Positions 1 through 8,493 of a stretch of DNA of 50,859 nucleotides are shown one piece after another; the stretch's first letter is position 1, and every line of letters starts with the position of its first letter. The translations under genes were made by a program, and so were the position numbers. The DNA comes from Scytonema hofmannii PCC 7110. GTDB lineage: Bacteria; Cyanobacteriota; Cyanobacteriia; Cyanobacteriales; Nostocaceae. Under the pieces are notes generated by a model. The model made no database searches. It worked only from the letters and a program-made list of their open reading frames with translations, and was not told where the DNA came from. The stretch spans positions 5,465,588-5,516,446 of the forward strand of contig NZ_KQ976354.1 in NCBI RefSeq assembly GCF_000346485.2, in the 5' to 3' direction.

Positions 1-131
1 GGGGGCCCCCCCCCCCCCGCCACTAATACACACCACTAATGCACACCGCCACTAATACACACCACTAATACAGGACAGGCGGGACGCCCGTCCCACAAGA
101 TGGGCTAATCCATTTCTTGGAAATATCCTTA
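1..131. repeat. Right half of a MITE-like repeat, with a degenerate 14-bp tandem array
   Basis: The window opens with a G5C13 run followed by about four degenerate copies of a 14-bp unit (CCACTAATACACAC-like, about 20-73). Next come a GC-rich palindromic core (GGCGGGACGCCCG) and a terminus reading CTTGGAAATATCCTTA. The same order of core, CCACAAGA and GGAAAT-CCCTAA terminus is seen at the right end of the complete element at 17179-17321. This is therefore the right half of a copy whose left half lies outside the window. The short open frame across it (52-273, minus) is repeat-derived and is not called as a gene. Confidence 0.6.
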
Positions 132-247
132 TTCGGCGACTCTGTATCTCATTGGGAAAGAGAGTTGGAGGCGATGTCCTAAAAGTTATCTGAAAAAAAA
201 GTTTTATTAAATGGTCTTGACTTATTTCAACGAAGGCAAATTTCTGG

Positions 248-280
248 GCGATCGCACGCACGCACGCACGCACGCACGTA
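248..280. repeat. CGCA tetranucleotide microsatellite fused to a HIP1 site
   Basis: A HIP1 octamer (GCGATCGC, about 249-256) runs directly into roughly seven tandem CGCA/CACG tetranucleotides. It lies between the repeat at the window start and the small minus-strand gene ending at 297. The tandem may have grown by slippage from the HIP1 sequence itself, which is inference. Confidence 0.8.
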
Positions 281-296
281 AGTTCACTACACTTAA

Positions 297-509
297 TTAG
301 GAATTAAGAACCTCCTGGCTGTCAAAAAGTAACTCACACAGAAAAGAGCGTGCCTCTTCTAACGAAAAATGTCTGGGCTTTCCTTGAAAAACGATTTGAT
401 ACTCGTTATTGTTTGGCCCATCTCCGTATCCAGAAATCAGTTTGTGGTGAAAAGCTTCCTCTGCAAGGTGTTGGACTTCATTTCTAAGAACAACTTGTGT
501 GTTAATCAT
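297..509 (-). CDS. Small hypothetical protein (70 aa)
   Basis: This is a 70-residue acidic protein with no recognised domain. The start was set at the ATG at 509 because AGGAGATGA sits about nine bases upstream. A longer in-frame reading from 587 would add a hydrophobic leader with no ribosome site. The frame has normal cyanobacterial composition, with an amphipathic N-terminal part (residues 1-22) and a mixed alpha/beta C-terminal part around GKPRHFSLEEARSFL. The neighbours are repeats and a transposon, so context gives no function. It could be a regulatory or host-adaptation small protein. The coding call rests mainly on the Shine-Dalgarno site and the protein-like composition. Confidence 0.55.
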   Translation of the reverse strand: MINTQVVLRNEVQHLAEEAFHHKLISGYGDGPNNNEYQIVFQGKPRHFSLEEARSFLCELLFDSQEVLNS

Positions 510-709
510 AACTATGTCATCTCCTAGAATTATACTACAGTTATCGAGTAAGTATAAAAAATACAAAGGTATTGCGACTACTTTCAAAAGTTGTATGTTA
601 TGGCTCGGTCTAATGAAGGATAAATAACGAACTAGGTCAAGATTTTCCTGTTCCCTGTTCCCCGTGCCCTGTTCCCTTATTCTATCAAAATATAATGGGA
701 GGGTGAGAA

Positions 710-730
710 CCCCTCAGTTTTAACGAGGGG
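710..730 (+). repeat. IS200/IS605 left-end bulged hairpin
   Basis: The stem is CCCCTC (710-715) with GAGGGG (725-730), followed by an inner GTT/AAC stem. An unpaired A at 716 makes the bulge. Its sequence resembles the hairpin just after the tnpB stop codon. Confidence 0.8.
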
Positions 731-744
731 ATGAAACCCGACCC

Positions 745-762
745 AACAGGTTTTAACCTGTT
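745..762. repeat. 8-bp-stem palindrome upstream of tnpB
   Basis: AACAGGTT and AACCTGTT form an 8-bp stem with a TT loop, between the left-end hairpin and the tnpB ribosome site. It may be part of the element's left end or a leader structure on the tnpB mRNA. Confidence 0.6.
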
Positions 763-814
763 GTTGACTTTGTATGTAGTCACTAAGATAATCAACAACA
801 GGAGGTGATGACAA

Positions 815-2203
815 GTGTACAAAACTTTACCAGTTAAGGCAAGGTTCACAGATATTGAAGAAGCGTTTTGGATTGACCAATGCCAACACGCTAACAGTTT
901 GATTAATTGTGCTCTTTATCATGTTCGTCAAACTCATTATTCAAGACTTGAAGAGTCTGATAATGCATTCACAACTTATTGGCGTGGTGATGAATTGCGG
1001 CACGGTTGGAAGACATACAAATGTTTTACGACTTATCCCGAACTAGATAAAGTTCTTAAGGATAATCCACATTACAAGGCTCTGGCTGCACAAGCGGCAC
1101 AGCAAACATTGAAATCTGTAGGGGAATCAATTACTTCTTACAATGGATTGGTTAATGCCTACTACAGAGGTGAGGTAGACAGACCCGCGTTACCACAATA
1201 TAGGAAAAGCGGTGGACTTGCGGCAGTTACGTTCCCAAGACAAGCACTTACTTATAAAGATGGTTGTTTTTATCCATCAATTAGTAGAGAAACCAAACCG
1301 CATTTGTTAACTGAAATTGCTGTACCCTTGCCTGAATTCATTGATTCGGATTGGGTTAAAGAAGTGACAGTTCGTCCTTGTTACGGTCAGTTGTGGATTG
1401 ATTGGGTTATCGATGACGGTAAACAGATTGTTGAAATTAATCCCAATCTTGATTACACCCAAGCATGGAGTTTTGACCACGGTGGAAATAACTGGCTAAC
1501 AGGTGTTTCAACACTGGGACAAAGCTTAATCATTGATGGGAGAAAGTTAAGTTCAATGAATCAAGCTTATTGTCGGATTGTTGCCAAATATAAGCAGGGA
1601 AAGTCTGATTTCTACTGGGATTCAAATCTTGATAGGATTCAACGCAAACGCAATAATCAGATGCGTGATGCTATTAATAAAGCAGCAAGATTCATTATTA
1701 ATCGATGTCTTGCTGATGGTATTGGAAATCTTATTATCGGTTGGAATGAAGGGCAGAAAAATGGTTCCGATATGGGCAAGCGTGGGAACCAAAATTTTGT
1801 GCCAATCCCGACTGCTAGATTGATTGAACGGCTTAAACAACTTTGTCCTGAATACGGGATTGTTTTAACAATTACTGAAGAGAGCTACACCTCCAAGAGT
1901 TCATTTTTGGATGATGATTTCCTACCTACATTTGGTGAAAAACCCGACGGATGGAAGCCATCAGGTGAAAGAATTGAACGTGGTCTTTACAAAACCAAAA
2001 AAGGTTTTTTAATCAATGCGGATTGCAACGGCGCAGCCAACATTGCAAAGAAAGTAGCCACACAGCTAGGACTTGTTCTAGTTAAGGTGGGTAGGGCAGT
2101 TTTGAGTCTGCCACATCGGTATGATTTGTTCCGCGATCTAAAGAATTCATTTCGTAATACGTTACGGAGTGCCTCTTTAGAGCACGGAGTAACAACCATG
2201 TAG
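815..2203 (+). CDS. tnpB: TnpB, RNA-guided RuvC nuclease of the IS200/IS605 family
   Basis: A 462-residue TnpB-like protein. The start is GTG at 815, set by a strong GGAGGTGAT site at 801-809. The RuvC catalytic triad is visible: D221 (in WSFDHGG), E312 (in IIGWNEG) and D403 (in LINADCNGAANI). The usual TnpB CxxC...CxxC zinc finger between the second and third catalytic residues is missing and is replaced by a YTSKSSFLDDD stretch. TnpB proteins cut DNA guided by a transposon-encoded RNA and favour element retention; that is family knowledge. The catalytic residues look intact, so the nuclease may be active. No TnpA partner is nearby. The hairpin after the stop codon marks the element's right end. 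Confidence 0.9.
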   Translation: MYKTLPVKARFTDIEEAFWIDQCQHANSLINCALYHVRQTHYSRLEESDNAFTTYWRGDELRHGWKTYKCFTTYPELDKVLKDNPHYKALAAQAAQQTLKSVGESITSYNGLVNAYYRGEVDRPALPQYRKSGGLAAVTFPRQALTYKDGCFYPSISRETKPHLLTEIAVPLPEFIDSDWVKEVTVRPCYGQLWIDWVIDDGKQIVEINPNLDYTQAWSFDHGGNNWLTGVSTLGQSLIIDGRKLSSMNQAYCRIVAKYKQGKSDFYWDSNLDRIQRKRNNQMRDAINKAARFIINRCLADGIGNLIIGWNEGQKNGSDMGKRGNQNFVPIPTARLIERLKQLCPEYGIVLTITEESYTSKSSFLDDDFLPTFGEKPDGWKPSGERIERGLYKTKKGFLINADCNGAANIAKKVATQLGLVLVKVGRAVLSLPHRYDLFRDLKNSFRNTLRSASLEHGVTTM

Positions 2204-2206
2204 AAT

Positions 2207-2228
2207 CCCTCGTGTTTTAAACCGAGGG
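2207..2228 (+). repeat. IS200/IS605 right-end bulged hairpin
   Basis: It begins four bases after the tnpB stop. The stem is CCCTCG (2207-2212) with CGAGGG (2223-2228), with a bulged T at 2213 and a GTTTTAAAC top. It mirrors the left-end hairpin and would form the 3' portion of a TnpB guide-RNA scaffold by analogy with studied members. Confidence 0.8.
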
Positions 2229-2464
2229 AGAACTCAAGATTATGCCTTTAGGATAACTAAAAATCATTATATTGGAGTTACAATAAGCAGGCGTAAGCGT
2301 AGCATTTGATGCTTAAGTCAAGTGTAACGCGTGTGGTGTGGCGCGGGCTGGTGCCATCGCTTCCCAAAGAGTAATCAATTTATAGAGATAGTAACTCAGT
2401 CTGGAGAAAGCATAAAAGCATATATACCTCCAGGTTCCGGTGTTTAGCCAAAGGTCTAGAGTCA

Positions 2465-4375
2465 ATGGTTCAAGACAGAGTTGCAGACCCAATCCGCGTT
2501 AACGCAAGAAAGACTGATGCGTTCGATATTTTCAACTTTAAGCATTTCGTTGGAGCAAATCCCTATTTAGAAACAGGGGCATTGGTATTTGATTTTACTT
2601 TGACTGAATTGACACAACCTCTGCCTGTAGAGGAGTATGTTGCAGTCATTAGCGATCGCTATCCAAATTTGGGTAACGAAACATACGACTCCTATGCTCA
2701 TCTGTTTGCCCGAACTTTATCAGAAGTTGGAAAGCTGCAAATGGATTTGCACCTCGACAGATGGGGTATAAAACCGTATCCGAATTTTACGAGGATTAGC
2801 TTGCAGTCACTGCACGAACGCACAACACGGGCTGTTGTTTACTTTGTTTGGGATTGGTTTGAAGCCATAACTCGAGACAAAGAAATTACCTTTGACGAAC
2901 AAATTTCAAACCTTCAAAAGAGATTTCGGCAATCTGTCTACGGTGGGCCAACAGTCTACGCTTTACTGCGAACAGCTTCTAGAAAAGGTATTCCTGCCTT
3001 TTACCTGTGGGATGAAGGACTCACCCAGTACGGGTATGGCAAGAAACAGGTTCGGGGTGTAGCCACAACATTTGATTGTGACAGCCATGTAGATTCCGAC
3101 TTCACAACCCGTAAAGATGACTGTAAAGCTTTTTTGAGTACTTTGGGATTCCCAGTTCCTAAGGGAGATATTGTTATTACAGAAAGGGAAGCACTCTCAG
3201 TCGCTAGAGAGATTGGTTACCCAGTAGCAGTGAAACCAGTCGTTGGTCACAAAGGAATTGGAGTCACAGCAGAAGTGCGAGACGAGTACGAACTAGAATC
3301 TGCTTTCGATCGCGCACTCAAGGCAATTCCAGAAAACGAGCCAAGCCGTATCATCGTTGAGAAAAGCATTATAGGTGCCGATTATCGACTGCTATGTGTC
3401 AATGGTAGATTTGTTGCTGTTACGGAACGTCGTCCTGCATGGGTAGTCGGTGACGGGGACTCAACCATTGAAGAATTAATCCGAGAAGAAAACCGAAAAC
3501 CAGGACGGTGGGACACTCCAACCTCAGCAATGGCTAAAATTCAGTCTGATGAGGCAATGGAACAGTACCTCGAACAGCAGCGCTTGTCACTCGATAGCAT
3601 CATTGAGAAAGATCGTAAAGTTTATCTTCGCAAAGTTGCTAACCTCTCATCAGGAGGAGTCAGCATTGATGCAACCCGTGACATTCACCCTGACAATATT
3701 ATTTTGGCGCAAGACATTGCCCAACACTTCCGACTCATTTGCTTGGGGATCGATGTCATTGCTCGAAATCTTAACGAATCTTGGAAGTCAGGGGACTTTG
3801 CCATCCTAGAAATTAACGCTGCGCCAGGAATTTTGATGCATCTTAACCCTGCTATAGGAGAAAGCGTTGATGTCCCTTCACATATCCTAGAAACTTTTTA
3901 TAAGTCAGGTACAGATGCCAGAATACCCATAATTACCTTTAACAACATCTCCGTACATGACCTTCAAGAAACAATAGACCATATTCTTTTACAACATCCT
4001 GACTGGACAGTAGGTGCTGTTTGTCGTGACGGAGTTTTCGTCAATCGTGCGGCAAAAATCCTTAATAAGGATTACAACGTCAACCTCCTAACATTGCTAC
4101 GCAATCCCAAACTTGATTTGCTGATTGCTGAGTATGAAGGAGAAATTTTAGAGAAGGAAGGAATGTTCTATTACGGCAGTAATATAGTCGTTCTAGATAA
4201 CCCTACGGAAACTGAGATGATACTAGCACGGGATATTTTTGAGGACTCCACTGTTGTGATCAGAAGACGAGACAATGTTTCCATCAGACGTAAGGGGTTG
4301 ATTGAAGAATATTCTTTGGGAGAGGATGAACCGTTTACACGGGTTTATCTCAAGGAAGTTGGCACAGTTTTGTAA
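2465..4375 (+). CDS. cphA2: CphA2-type cyanophycin synthetase
   Basis: A 636-residue protein with an N-terminal domain (about 1-190), an ATP-grasp domain (about 200-460) and a short remnant of the Mur-ligase-like region. Visible landmarks are VAVKPVVGHKGIGV near residue 253, IIVEKSIIGADYRLL near 297 and EINAAPGILMHLNP near 448. The second, Mur-ligase ATP site (GTNGKT-type loop) of CphA1 is absent, and the length is about 250 residues shorter than CphA1. That architecture fits CphA2, which uses one ATP site to polymerise beta-aspartyl-arginine dipeptides back into cyanophycin. It is known from nitrogen-fixing cyanobacteria. It stands alone here, without cphB or cphA1. The start at 2465 has no strong ribosome site. 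Two palindromes follow the stop codon. Confidence 0.85.
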   Translation: MVQDRVADPIRVNARKTDAFDIFNFKHFVGANPYLETGALVFDFTLTELTQPLPVEEYVAVISDRYPNLGNETYDSYAHLFARTLSEVGKLQMDLHLDRWGIKPYPNFTRISLQSLHERTTRAVVYFVWDWFEAITRDKEITFDEQISNLQKRFRQSVYGGPTVYALLRTASRKGIPAFYLWDEGLTQYGYGKKQVRGVATTFDCDSHVDSDFTTRKDDCKAFLSTLGFPVPKGDIVITEREALSVAREIGYPVAVKPVVGHKGIGVTAEVRDEYELESAFDRALKAIPENEPSRIIVEKSIIGADYRLLCVNGRFVAVTERRPAWVVGDGDSTIEELIREENRKPGRWDTPTSAMAKIQSDEAMEQYLEQQRLSLDSIIEKDRKVYLRKVANLSSGGVSIDATRDIHPDNIILAQDIAQHFRLICLGIDVIARNLNESWKSGDFAILEINAAPGILMHLNPAIGESVDVPSHILETFYKSGTDARIPIITFNNISVHDLQETIDHILLQHPDWTVGAVCRDGVFVNRAAKILNKDYNVNLLTLLRNPKLDLLIAEYEGEILEKEGMFYYGSNIVVLDNPTETEMILARDIFEDSTVVIRRRDNVSIRRKGLIEEYSLGEDEPFTRVYLKEVGTVL

Positions 4376-4390
4376 TTAGTTTGAGAAATT

Positions 4391-4424
4391 AGAACCCCGG
4401 TTTCGTAGAAGTTACCGGGGTTCT
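4391..4424. repeat. Dispersed palindrome, AGAACCCCGGT type
   Basis: AGAACCCCGGT and ACCGGGGTTCT form an 11-bp perfect stem with a 12-nt loop. It lies between the convergent stops of cphA2 and the FMO-like gene. Related copies are at 15116-15148 and, more diverged, at 25672-25704. No T-run follows, so it is a dispersed repeat rather than a classic terminator, though it may still stop transcripts. Confidence 0.8.
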
Positions 4425-4437
4425 GACGCCTCTACTT

Positions 4438-4470
4438 AGATCCCCGACTTCTCAAAGAAGTCGGGGATCT
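4438..4470. repeat. Dispersed palindrome, AGATCCCCGACTTCT type
   Basis: A 15-bp perfect inverted repeat (AGATCCCCGACTTCT) around a short centre, 33 bp in all. Near-identical copies lie at 24278-24311 and 40287-40319. It sits 9 bp from the stop codon of the minus-strand FMO-like gene. Confidence 0.9.
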
Positions 4471-4478
4471 GGAGACAA

Positions 4479-5984
4479 TCAAGATTTATTAGCTAGCAAT
4501 TCCTGTCGAAGATTTTTGTAGGCAGACGGATCGGCTGGCATCATAAATTCTCCAATCGGATTCCACGGTTTTCTCCTCTTCTTAAGGCCCATGTCTTTCA
4601 TCAGTTCATCTATGTAATGAAAAGTAAATGGAGTAATGCATGCTCCACCCAATATAGCGTATGGTCTTTCTTTCTTTCTCCATTCCAACTCTGCTTCTAT
4701 ATCTTCAAGAATTTCCTCCTGAGATGGCAAAGTTAAGTTTCCTTTAAAATACTCTACTAGCCATCGAGCACCTATTTCTGATGTTAATTGAGCACATCCG
4801 CTATAGTTATAGCCAACAAAACCCATCTGTGGAACTAGAGGATGAATCAGATGGCGGTATAGATGAATTATACTTTTTTCGTCTATAATTTGCCGAAGAT
4901 ATTTCTTTTCCAAAAAGGGGATATCTTGACGAAATCCTGTTCCAAATATAACAACATCTGCATCCAAATCCTCTCCGTTTTCCAGCTTCAACCCAGTACT
5001 AGAAAACTCTTTGATTCCTGTTTTTTTCGGATGAATTTTACCCGAGCGCACGAGTTCGAAAAAGCCTTGAGGGGCTAAACCAATGCTACAGCCTATGAGT
5101 TTGTTGATAGGTTGATCGGGAAGCATCCTACAAGCATCAAGAGAAAACTGCAAGCGTAACAGCGTCTCGTTAGCTCGCCAGAAAGCCCACACAAGAGGTT
5201 TTCCAATAGTGTGCAGAATTTTCTCCCACCCTTGAAGCGTGCGGTAAGGCATCCAAGATTCTGCAAACCGTGTTAAGAGAACATATTTGACATTGATCAG
5301 ACCCAGGAAAAACTTAGGAATTTTCCACAATACTTGACGGAAAACAAGCGTACACTCTTTTGCTTCGGTAGCAGTAACTGTAGCTATATCAGTAGCTGAT
5401 TTACCAAAACCTACAACAACAACGCGTTTGCCCTCAATTTGAGAGCGATCGTAAAATTGAGTCGAGTGTAATATTTTCCCTCCAGATGCTATGAACTCTT
5501 TCATTCCTGGGAAATTGGGTGTATTGGGGATACTAAGAGTCCCATTGCACACCACGACAAAGTCGAACTCGAACTGCTCTTGTTTGACACCACCTCGAGC
5601 ATCGTCTTGAAAATTGACGTTAACAATCCACATTGGGCGATCTTCAGCTTGAGACTCAAACTTTTTGACTGCAGTCACTTCCGCACCAAACCGAATTTTT
5701 TCTAGAACATCAAAGTGCTGTGCGTAAGATTCTAAGTAAGCACATATTTGCTCCCCTGATGGCCATTCTGGATAGGAGCTTGGCATGGGATAGTCTGAGA
5801 ACGCATATGTATCTCGGGGATTCTGGATAGAAAGTCCTGGGTAAGCCCTTGACTTTTCCCATACACCACCTAGCCCCGTCTGTTTCTCAAAAACTGTGAC
5901 ATGATAACCTTCTTCAAGAAAAGTCTTAGCTGAAACTAAACCGCTAACTCCAGCTCCAATGACACACACCTGTAACGCTTTCAT
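4479..5984 (-). CDS. Flavin-containing monooxygenase-like protein
   Basis: A 501-residue flavoprotein of the class B monooxygenase (FMO) type. The N-terminal FAD fold carries CVIGAGVSGL (glycines 10, 12, 15). An FMO-type fingerprint is seen at about 158-177 (FPG...ILHSTQF), and the NADPH-binding fold has VVGFGKSATDIA (about 191-201). A C-terminal VIFGTGFRQDIPF matches the ATG-like motif of these enzymes. FMOs activate oxygen as a C4a-hydroperoxyflavin and oxygenate soft N, S or carbonyl centres. It is the last gene of a minus-strand trio, 42 bp after the FOXRED2-like gene, so co-transcription is likely. The substrate is unknown. A dedicated role with the neighbouring diiron-like protein is inference. 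Confidence 0.85.
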   Translation of the reverse strand: MKALQVCVIGAGVSGLVSAKTFLEEGYHVTVFEKQTGLGGVWEKSRAYPGLSIQNPRDTYAFSDYPMPSSYPEWPSGEQICAYLESYAQHFDVLEKIRFGAEVTAVKKFESQAEDRPMWIVNVNFQDDARGGVKQEQFEFDFVVVCNGTLSIPNTPNFPGMKEFIASGGKILHSTQFYDRSQIEGKRVVVVGFGKSATDIATVTATEAKECTLVFRQVLWKIPKFFLGLINVKYVLLTRFAESWMPYRTLQGWEKILHTIGKPLVWAFWRANETLLRLQFSLDACRMLPDQPINKLIGCSIGLAPQGFFELVRSGKIHPKKTGIKEFSSTGLKLENGEDLDADVVIFGTGFRQDIPFLEKKYLRQIIDEKSIIHLYRHLIHPLVPQMGFVGYNYSGCAQLTSEIGARWLVEYFKGNLTLPSQEEILEDIEAELEWRKKERPYAILGGACITPFTFHYIDELMKDMGLKKRRKPWNPIGEFMMPADPSAYKNLRQELLANKS

Positions 5985-6026
5985 TTTGTTTTCTTTCCTT
6001 TAGTAATAGAGAGCGAAGTGTTTGTT

Positions 6027-7604
6027 TCAATTACCAACAGGCATCAGTGAATTTGAAAGCTGATGCTCTAAGAATGCGAGGAGTGGTTTAATATGCACTT
6101 CCTCTAACCATTCGCTTGCCAAATCTTCAATGATGTGGTGTTCTGCAATTAACTTGCCATAACAGAAACACCGAACAACTGGATGAATGAAAGCACTTAG
6201 AGAAGCATTTTCAAAATCATCTTTGTGAACGCGATTGATGGCAAAAGGATCTGACATCTCATCCACTTCAGACCCAAACTCTAAAGAGATTGTGTAGCAA
6301 TGATTGCAATGAGTCAATTGGTTTTCATGTATATAGTCTTTAGGGAGTTCCTGATAATATTTGGCAACTTGTTCGTCATTTGATAAAACTATTAAGTCAC
6401 ACAAAAATCCTGTTTGTTGCCACAATCCTGAACTTGTATTGACTCTATTGAGAATTGCTTCTGTTAAAGTTTTAGGAGTCACTTTAACAATCTGATGGGG
6501 TAATTGCTCCTGATGGTATTTATGCTGTAAGATGGAATTCAAAGCCCGAACATTATAGCGAAATCCATGAATAAAACCGGATTGCTTCTTGCGATAATCG
6601 CGCATATGCATGAGTGTTCCGGCAAAATACAAGTCCTTGATGTTGGTAGATTCCCATTCACTCGTTTGATCGGGAAAACGGTTATTGATAACTAAGTCAG
6701 GTTTACATGATTCATCAAAAATAGAATCATCGAAGCGAAATCCAGTACAAACAATAACGCGATCGTAAATTATCTCTTCTTTTTCTCCGCTAGCATGACT
6801 GTAAGAAAAAGACACCAAATATTTACCATCTCGAAACTCTATTTTACTAATACTGGCATCCAAAACAGCATTTTGTGATTTGAGTTGGTACGTATCCAAA
6901 AAATTATTGTTAACAGCCCGTAGATTTCCCACATACCTGGTTTTCCATGCCATAGATAAAGGAGTTCTACTAACTATGTGAATTGATGCAGCAGTTCCAA
7001 TAAGATGATCGGCAGTTTCAAAACCAGAATTACCTTTACCAATAATCAAGACTTTTTGGTTGATAAAGTCTTCAGGATTTATGGAAACATCAGTGTATTT
7101 TTCTGCCAATTCAATGCCAGAAATAGAAGGAATGTAAGGTTTTTGAAAACCCGTTGCCACAATCAGACGCTCTGCATAATAAACATTGTTATTACTATCT
7201 GTAACTTCAAAGGCATTCTGTTTAGCAATTCTGACAACTTGACAACCATACTTAACTTTAAGGTGAAAGCGAGCAGTAAAATCATTGAGATATCTGACAA
7301 GGTCTTCTGTATTTGGAAAGTATTCCTTGCTGTAATTCTTAAACGAAATTTCTTGATGATCGTTCAATAGAGAATTCCAGTCCCATCTCAGATTGATTTC
7401 TGTATCGTTATACCCTGTGTAAACTTTATTAATAGAAATCAATTTTTGATGTCGTGGAAAGTTTTTAAAAAAAGTTCCAGCATTGGTTCCAGATTCTAAA
7501 ATTATGTAACTCCGTTTGGATTTTTCTAAGAAATATCCTAACTGTATTCCTGCTGGACCAGCACCGATAATTAAATATTCAAAAAAGTTAGTTGTTGAAT
7601 TCAT
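6027..7604 (-). CDS. FOXRED2-like FAD/NAD(P)-dependent oxidoreductase
   Basis: A 525-residue two-dinucleotide flavoprotein. The FAD motif is LIIGAGPAGIQLGYFL (glycines 14, 16, 19), and the second Rossmann motif is VLIIGKGNSGFETADHL (about 185-201). Between them are FFKNFPRHQKLISINKVY and NLRWDWNSLL, which resemble the FOXRED2 branch of the pyridine-nucleotide oxidoreductases. ATGFQKPYIP (about 150) and VCTGFRFDDSIF are typical of the fold. A C-terminal region of about 150 residues after the flavin core has several Cys and His (HCNHCY, RCFCYGK) and might bind metal. It is probably transcribed with the FMO-like gene. It could be an N-hydroxylase or a thiol/disulfide-type reductase; the sequence does not decide. 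Confidence 0.7.
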   Translation of the reverse strand: MNSTTNFFEYLIIGAGPAGIQLGYFLEKSKRSYIILESGTNAGTFFKNFPRHQKLISINKVYTGYNDTEINLRWDWNSLLNDHQEISFKNYSKEYFPNTEDLVRYLNDFTARFHLKVKYGCQVVRIAKQNAFEVTDSNNNVYYAERLIVATGFQKPYIPSISGIELAEKYTDVSINPEDFINQKVLIIGKGNSGFETADHLIGTAASIHIVSRTPLSMAWKTRYVGNLRAVNNNFLDTYQLKSQNAVLDASISKIEFRDGKYLVSFSYSHASGEKEEIIYDRVIVCTGFRFDDSIFDESCKPDLVINNRFPDQTSEWESTNIKDLYFAGTLMHMRDYRKKQSGFIHGFRYNVRALNSILQHKYHQEQLPHQIVKVTPKTLTEAILNRVNTSSGLWQQTGFLCDLIVLSNDEQVAKYYQELPKDYIHENQLTHCNHCYTISLEFGSEVDEMSDPFAINRVHKDDFENASLSAFIHPVVRCFCYGKLIAEHHIIEDLASEWLEEVHIKPLLAFLEHQLSNSLMPVGN

Positions 7605-7708
7605 TATTTTTTATCCTCAAATATATGTTTTCGGGATTACTCCTGTCCCGTCCAAAGATTATCTATTTAATTGAACCGCAAAGACGCAAAGGACACGAAG
7701 AGAAATGA

Positions 7709-7755
7709 GTTAGGGAATGAGGGAATGAGGGAGTGAGGGAGTGAGGGAGTGAGAG
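7709..7755. repeat. Short tandem repeat, GGGAGTGA/GGGAATGA units
   Basis: About six tandem 8-bp units (GGGAATGA changing to GGGAGTGA) sit in the 175-bp gap between the FOXRED2-like gene and the diiron-like gene. Just beside it is GCAAAGACGCAAAGGACACG, a sequence style common in cyanobacterial spacers. Confidence 0.85.
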
Positions 7756-7779
7756 AAACTAAATGACAAATGATAAAGC

Positions 7780-8493
7780 TTATGCAGATTTCAACAATTG
7801 TTGATTCTCGGAGCTTTTAGCATACATTAAAAGCTCATTTGTAAAGGTTGTGAAAACAGTAAAGACTTCTTCAACAATTCCAAAAAGCTTTTGGCGAGTT
7901 TCTTCTGTCAATTGAATGTCTGTTATAAATTCCTCGCATCCTGATAAACCTATAGTATGACCAGTTTCTACAGTTAAATGAAAATCAGCAAAATATAAGC
8001 ATTCGTGTTCTGTCATTGATTTAATCTCTTGACCAAGTTTTGCGGCAACTGAAAACATCACATTTCCTGTTGCTTCCGTAACTTCAACAACTATCAGCTT
8101 TTGGATAGGGTCAGCTTGTAAAGCATAGTGACAAAGTTGATGGGTTAACCATCGTGAAGCTTTGGTTTCTTCACCCCAAAGAAATTTGAGGGTATCAACA
8201 AAACCGTGTTGCTGGTCAAAACCTAACTTTTGTAAGTCTTGCAAAAACCACAACCAATGATGGTCATCTTCATATGTATGTTTGTTGATTATTTTCTGTA
8301 TTGGATCTGTGGTTGGTTCTTGTCGAAAAACGTATTTGTTTAACTCTCCAAAATTCATTATAAAGGGAGCTGCATAGGGTGCCCAAGCCAACCTTTTCAT
8401 AGGATTTATGCTTTTATCTCGCATAAATTCAAATAAGGGATTTTGAGAAAAATTTTGCTTTTTTTCTTCAATTAGTTGAAGTACAGAGTTCAT
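7780..8493 (-). CDS. Heme-oxygenase-like diiron (HDO-type) protein
   Basis: A 237-residue, mostly helical protein. Candidate metal ligands are spaced as in heme-oxygenase-like diiron oxidases and oxygenases: E75xxH78 in YEDDHHWLWF, E137/E140 in VVEVTEATGN, and D170, H172, E176, H179 in YFADFHLTVETGH. This family includes UndA, BesC, SznF-type N-oxygenases and CADD, which bind two irons and activate oxygen for decarboxylation, fragmentation or N-oxygenation. Heme oxygenase itself lacks this acidic set. It is the first gene of the minus-strand trio, with two flavoproteins downstream that could act on the same substrate. The assignment is from motif reading only. The protein might instead be a TenA-like or chaperone-like member. 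Confidence 0.65.
   Translation of the reverse strand: MNSVLQLIEEKKQNFSQNPLFEFMRDKSINPMKRLAWAPYAAPFIMNFGELNKYVFRQEPTTDPIQKIINKHTYEDDHHWLWFLQDLQKLGFDQQHGFVDTLKFLWGEETKASRWLTHQLCHYALQADPIQKLIVVEVTEATGNVMFSVAAKLGQEIKSMTEHECLYFADFHLTVETGHTIGLSGCEEFITDIQLTEETRQKLFGIVEEVFTVFTTFTNELLMYAKSSENQQLLKSA

Larger units (their letters stand above)
700..2235 (+). mobile_element. tnpB-only IS200/IS605-family element (IS1341-like) with both hairpin ends
   Basis: One tnpB gene (815-2203) lies between two matching imperfect hairpins. The left hairpin (710-730) has a CCCCTC/GAGGGG stem, a bulged A and a GTTTTAAC top. The right hairpin (2207-2228) has a CCCTCG/CGAGGG stem, a bulged T at the same place and a GTTTTAAAC top. 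Bulged subterminal hairpins are the hallmark of IS200/IS605 ends recognised by the Y1 transposase TnpA. No tnpA is present, so mobility would need TnpA in trans. The exact cleavage positions cannot be fixed from one copy. In this family the guide RNA is expected to cover the 3' end of tnpB and the right end. Confidence 0.8.

Noticed and set aside
52-273. 73-codon minus-strand frame
   Set aside because: It lies across the CGCA microsatellite and a MITE end, with no ribosome site.
4391-4470. Pair of hairpins read as intrinsic terminators for cphA2
   Set aside because: No T-tract follows either stem, and identical units occur elsewhere as dispersed repeats, so they are listed as repeats.
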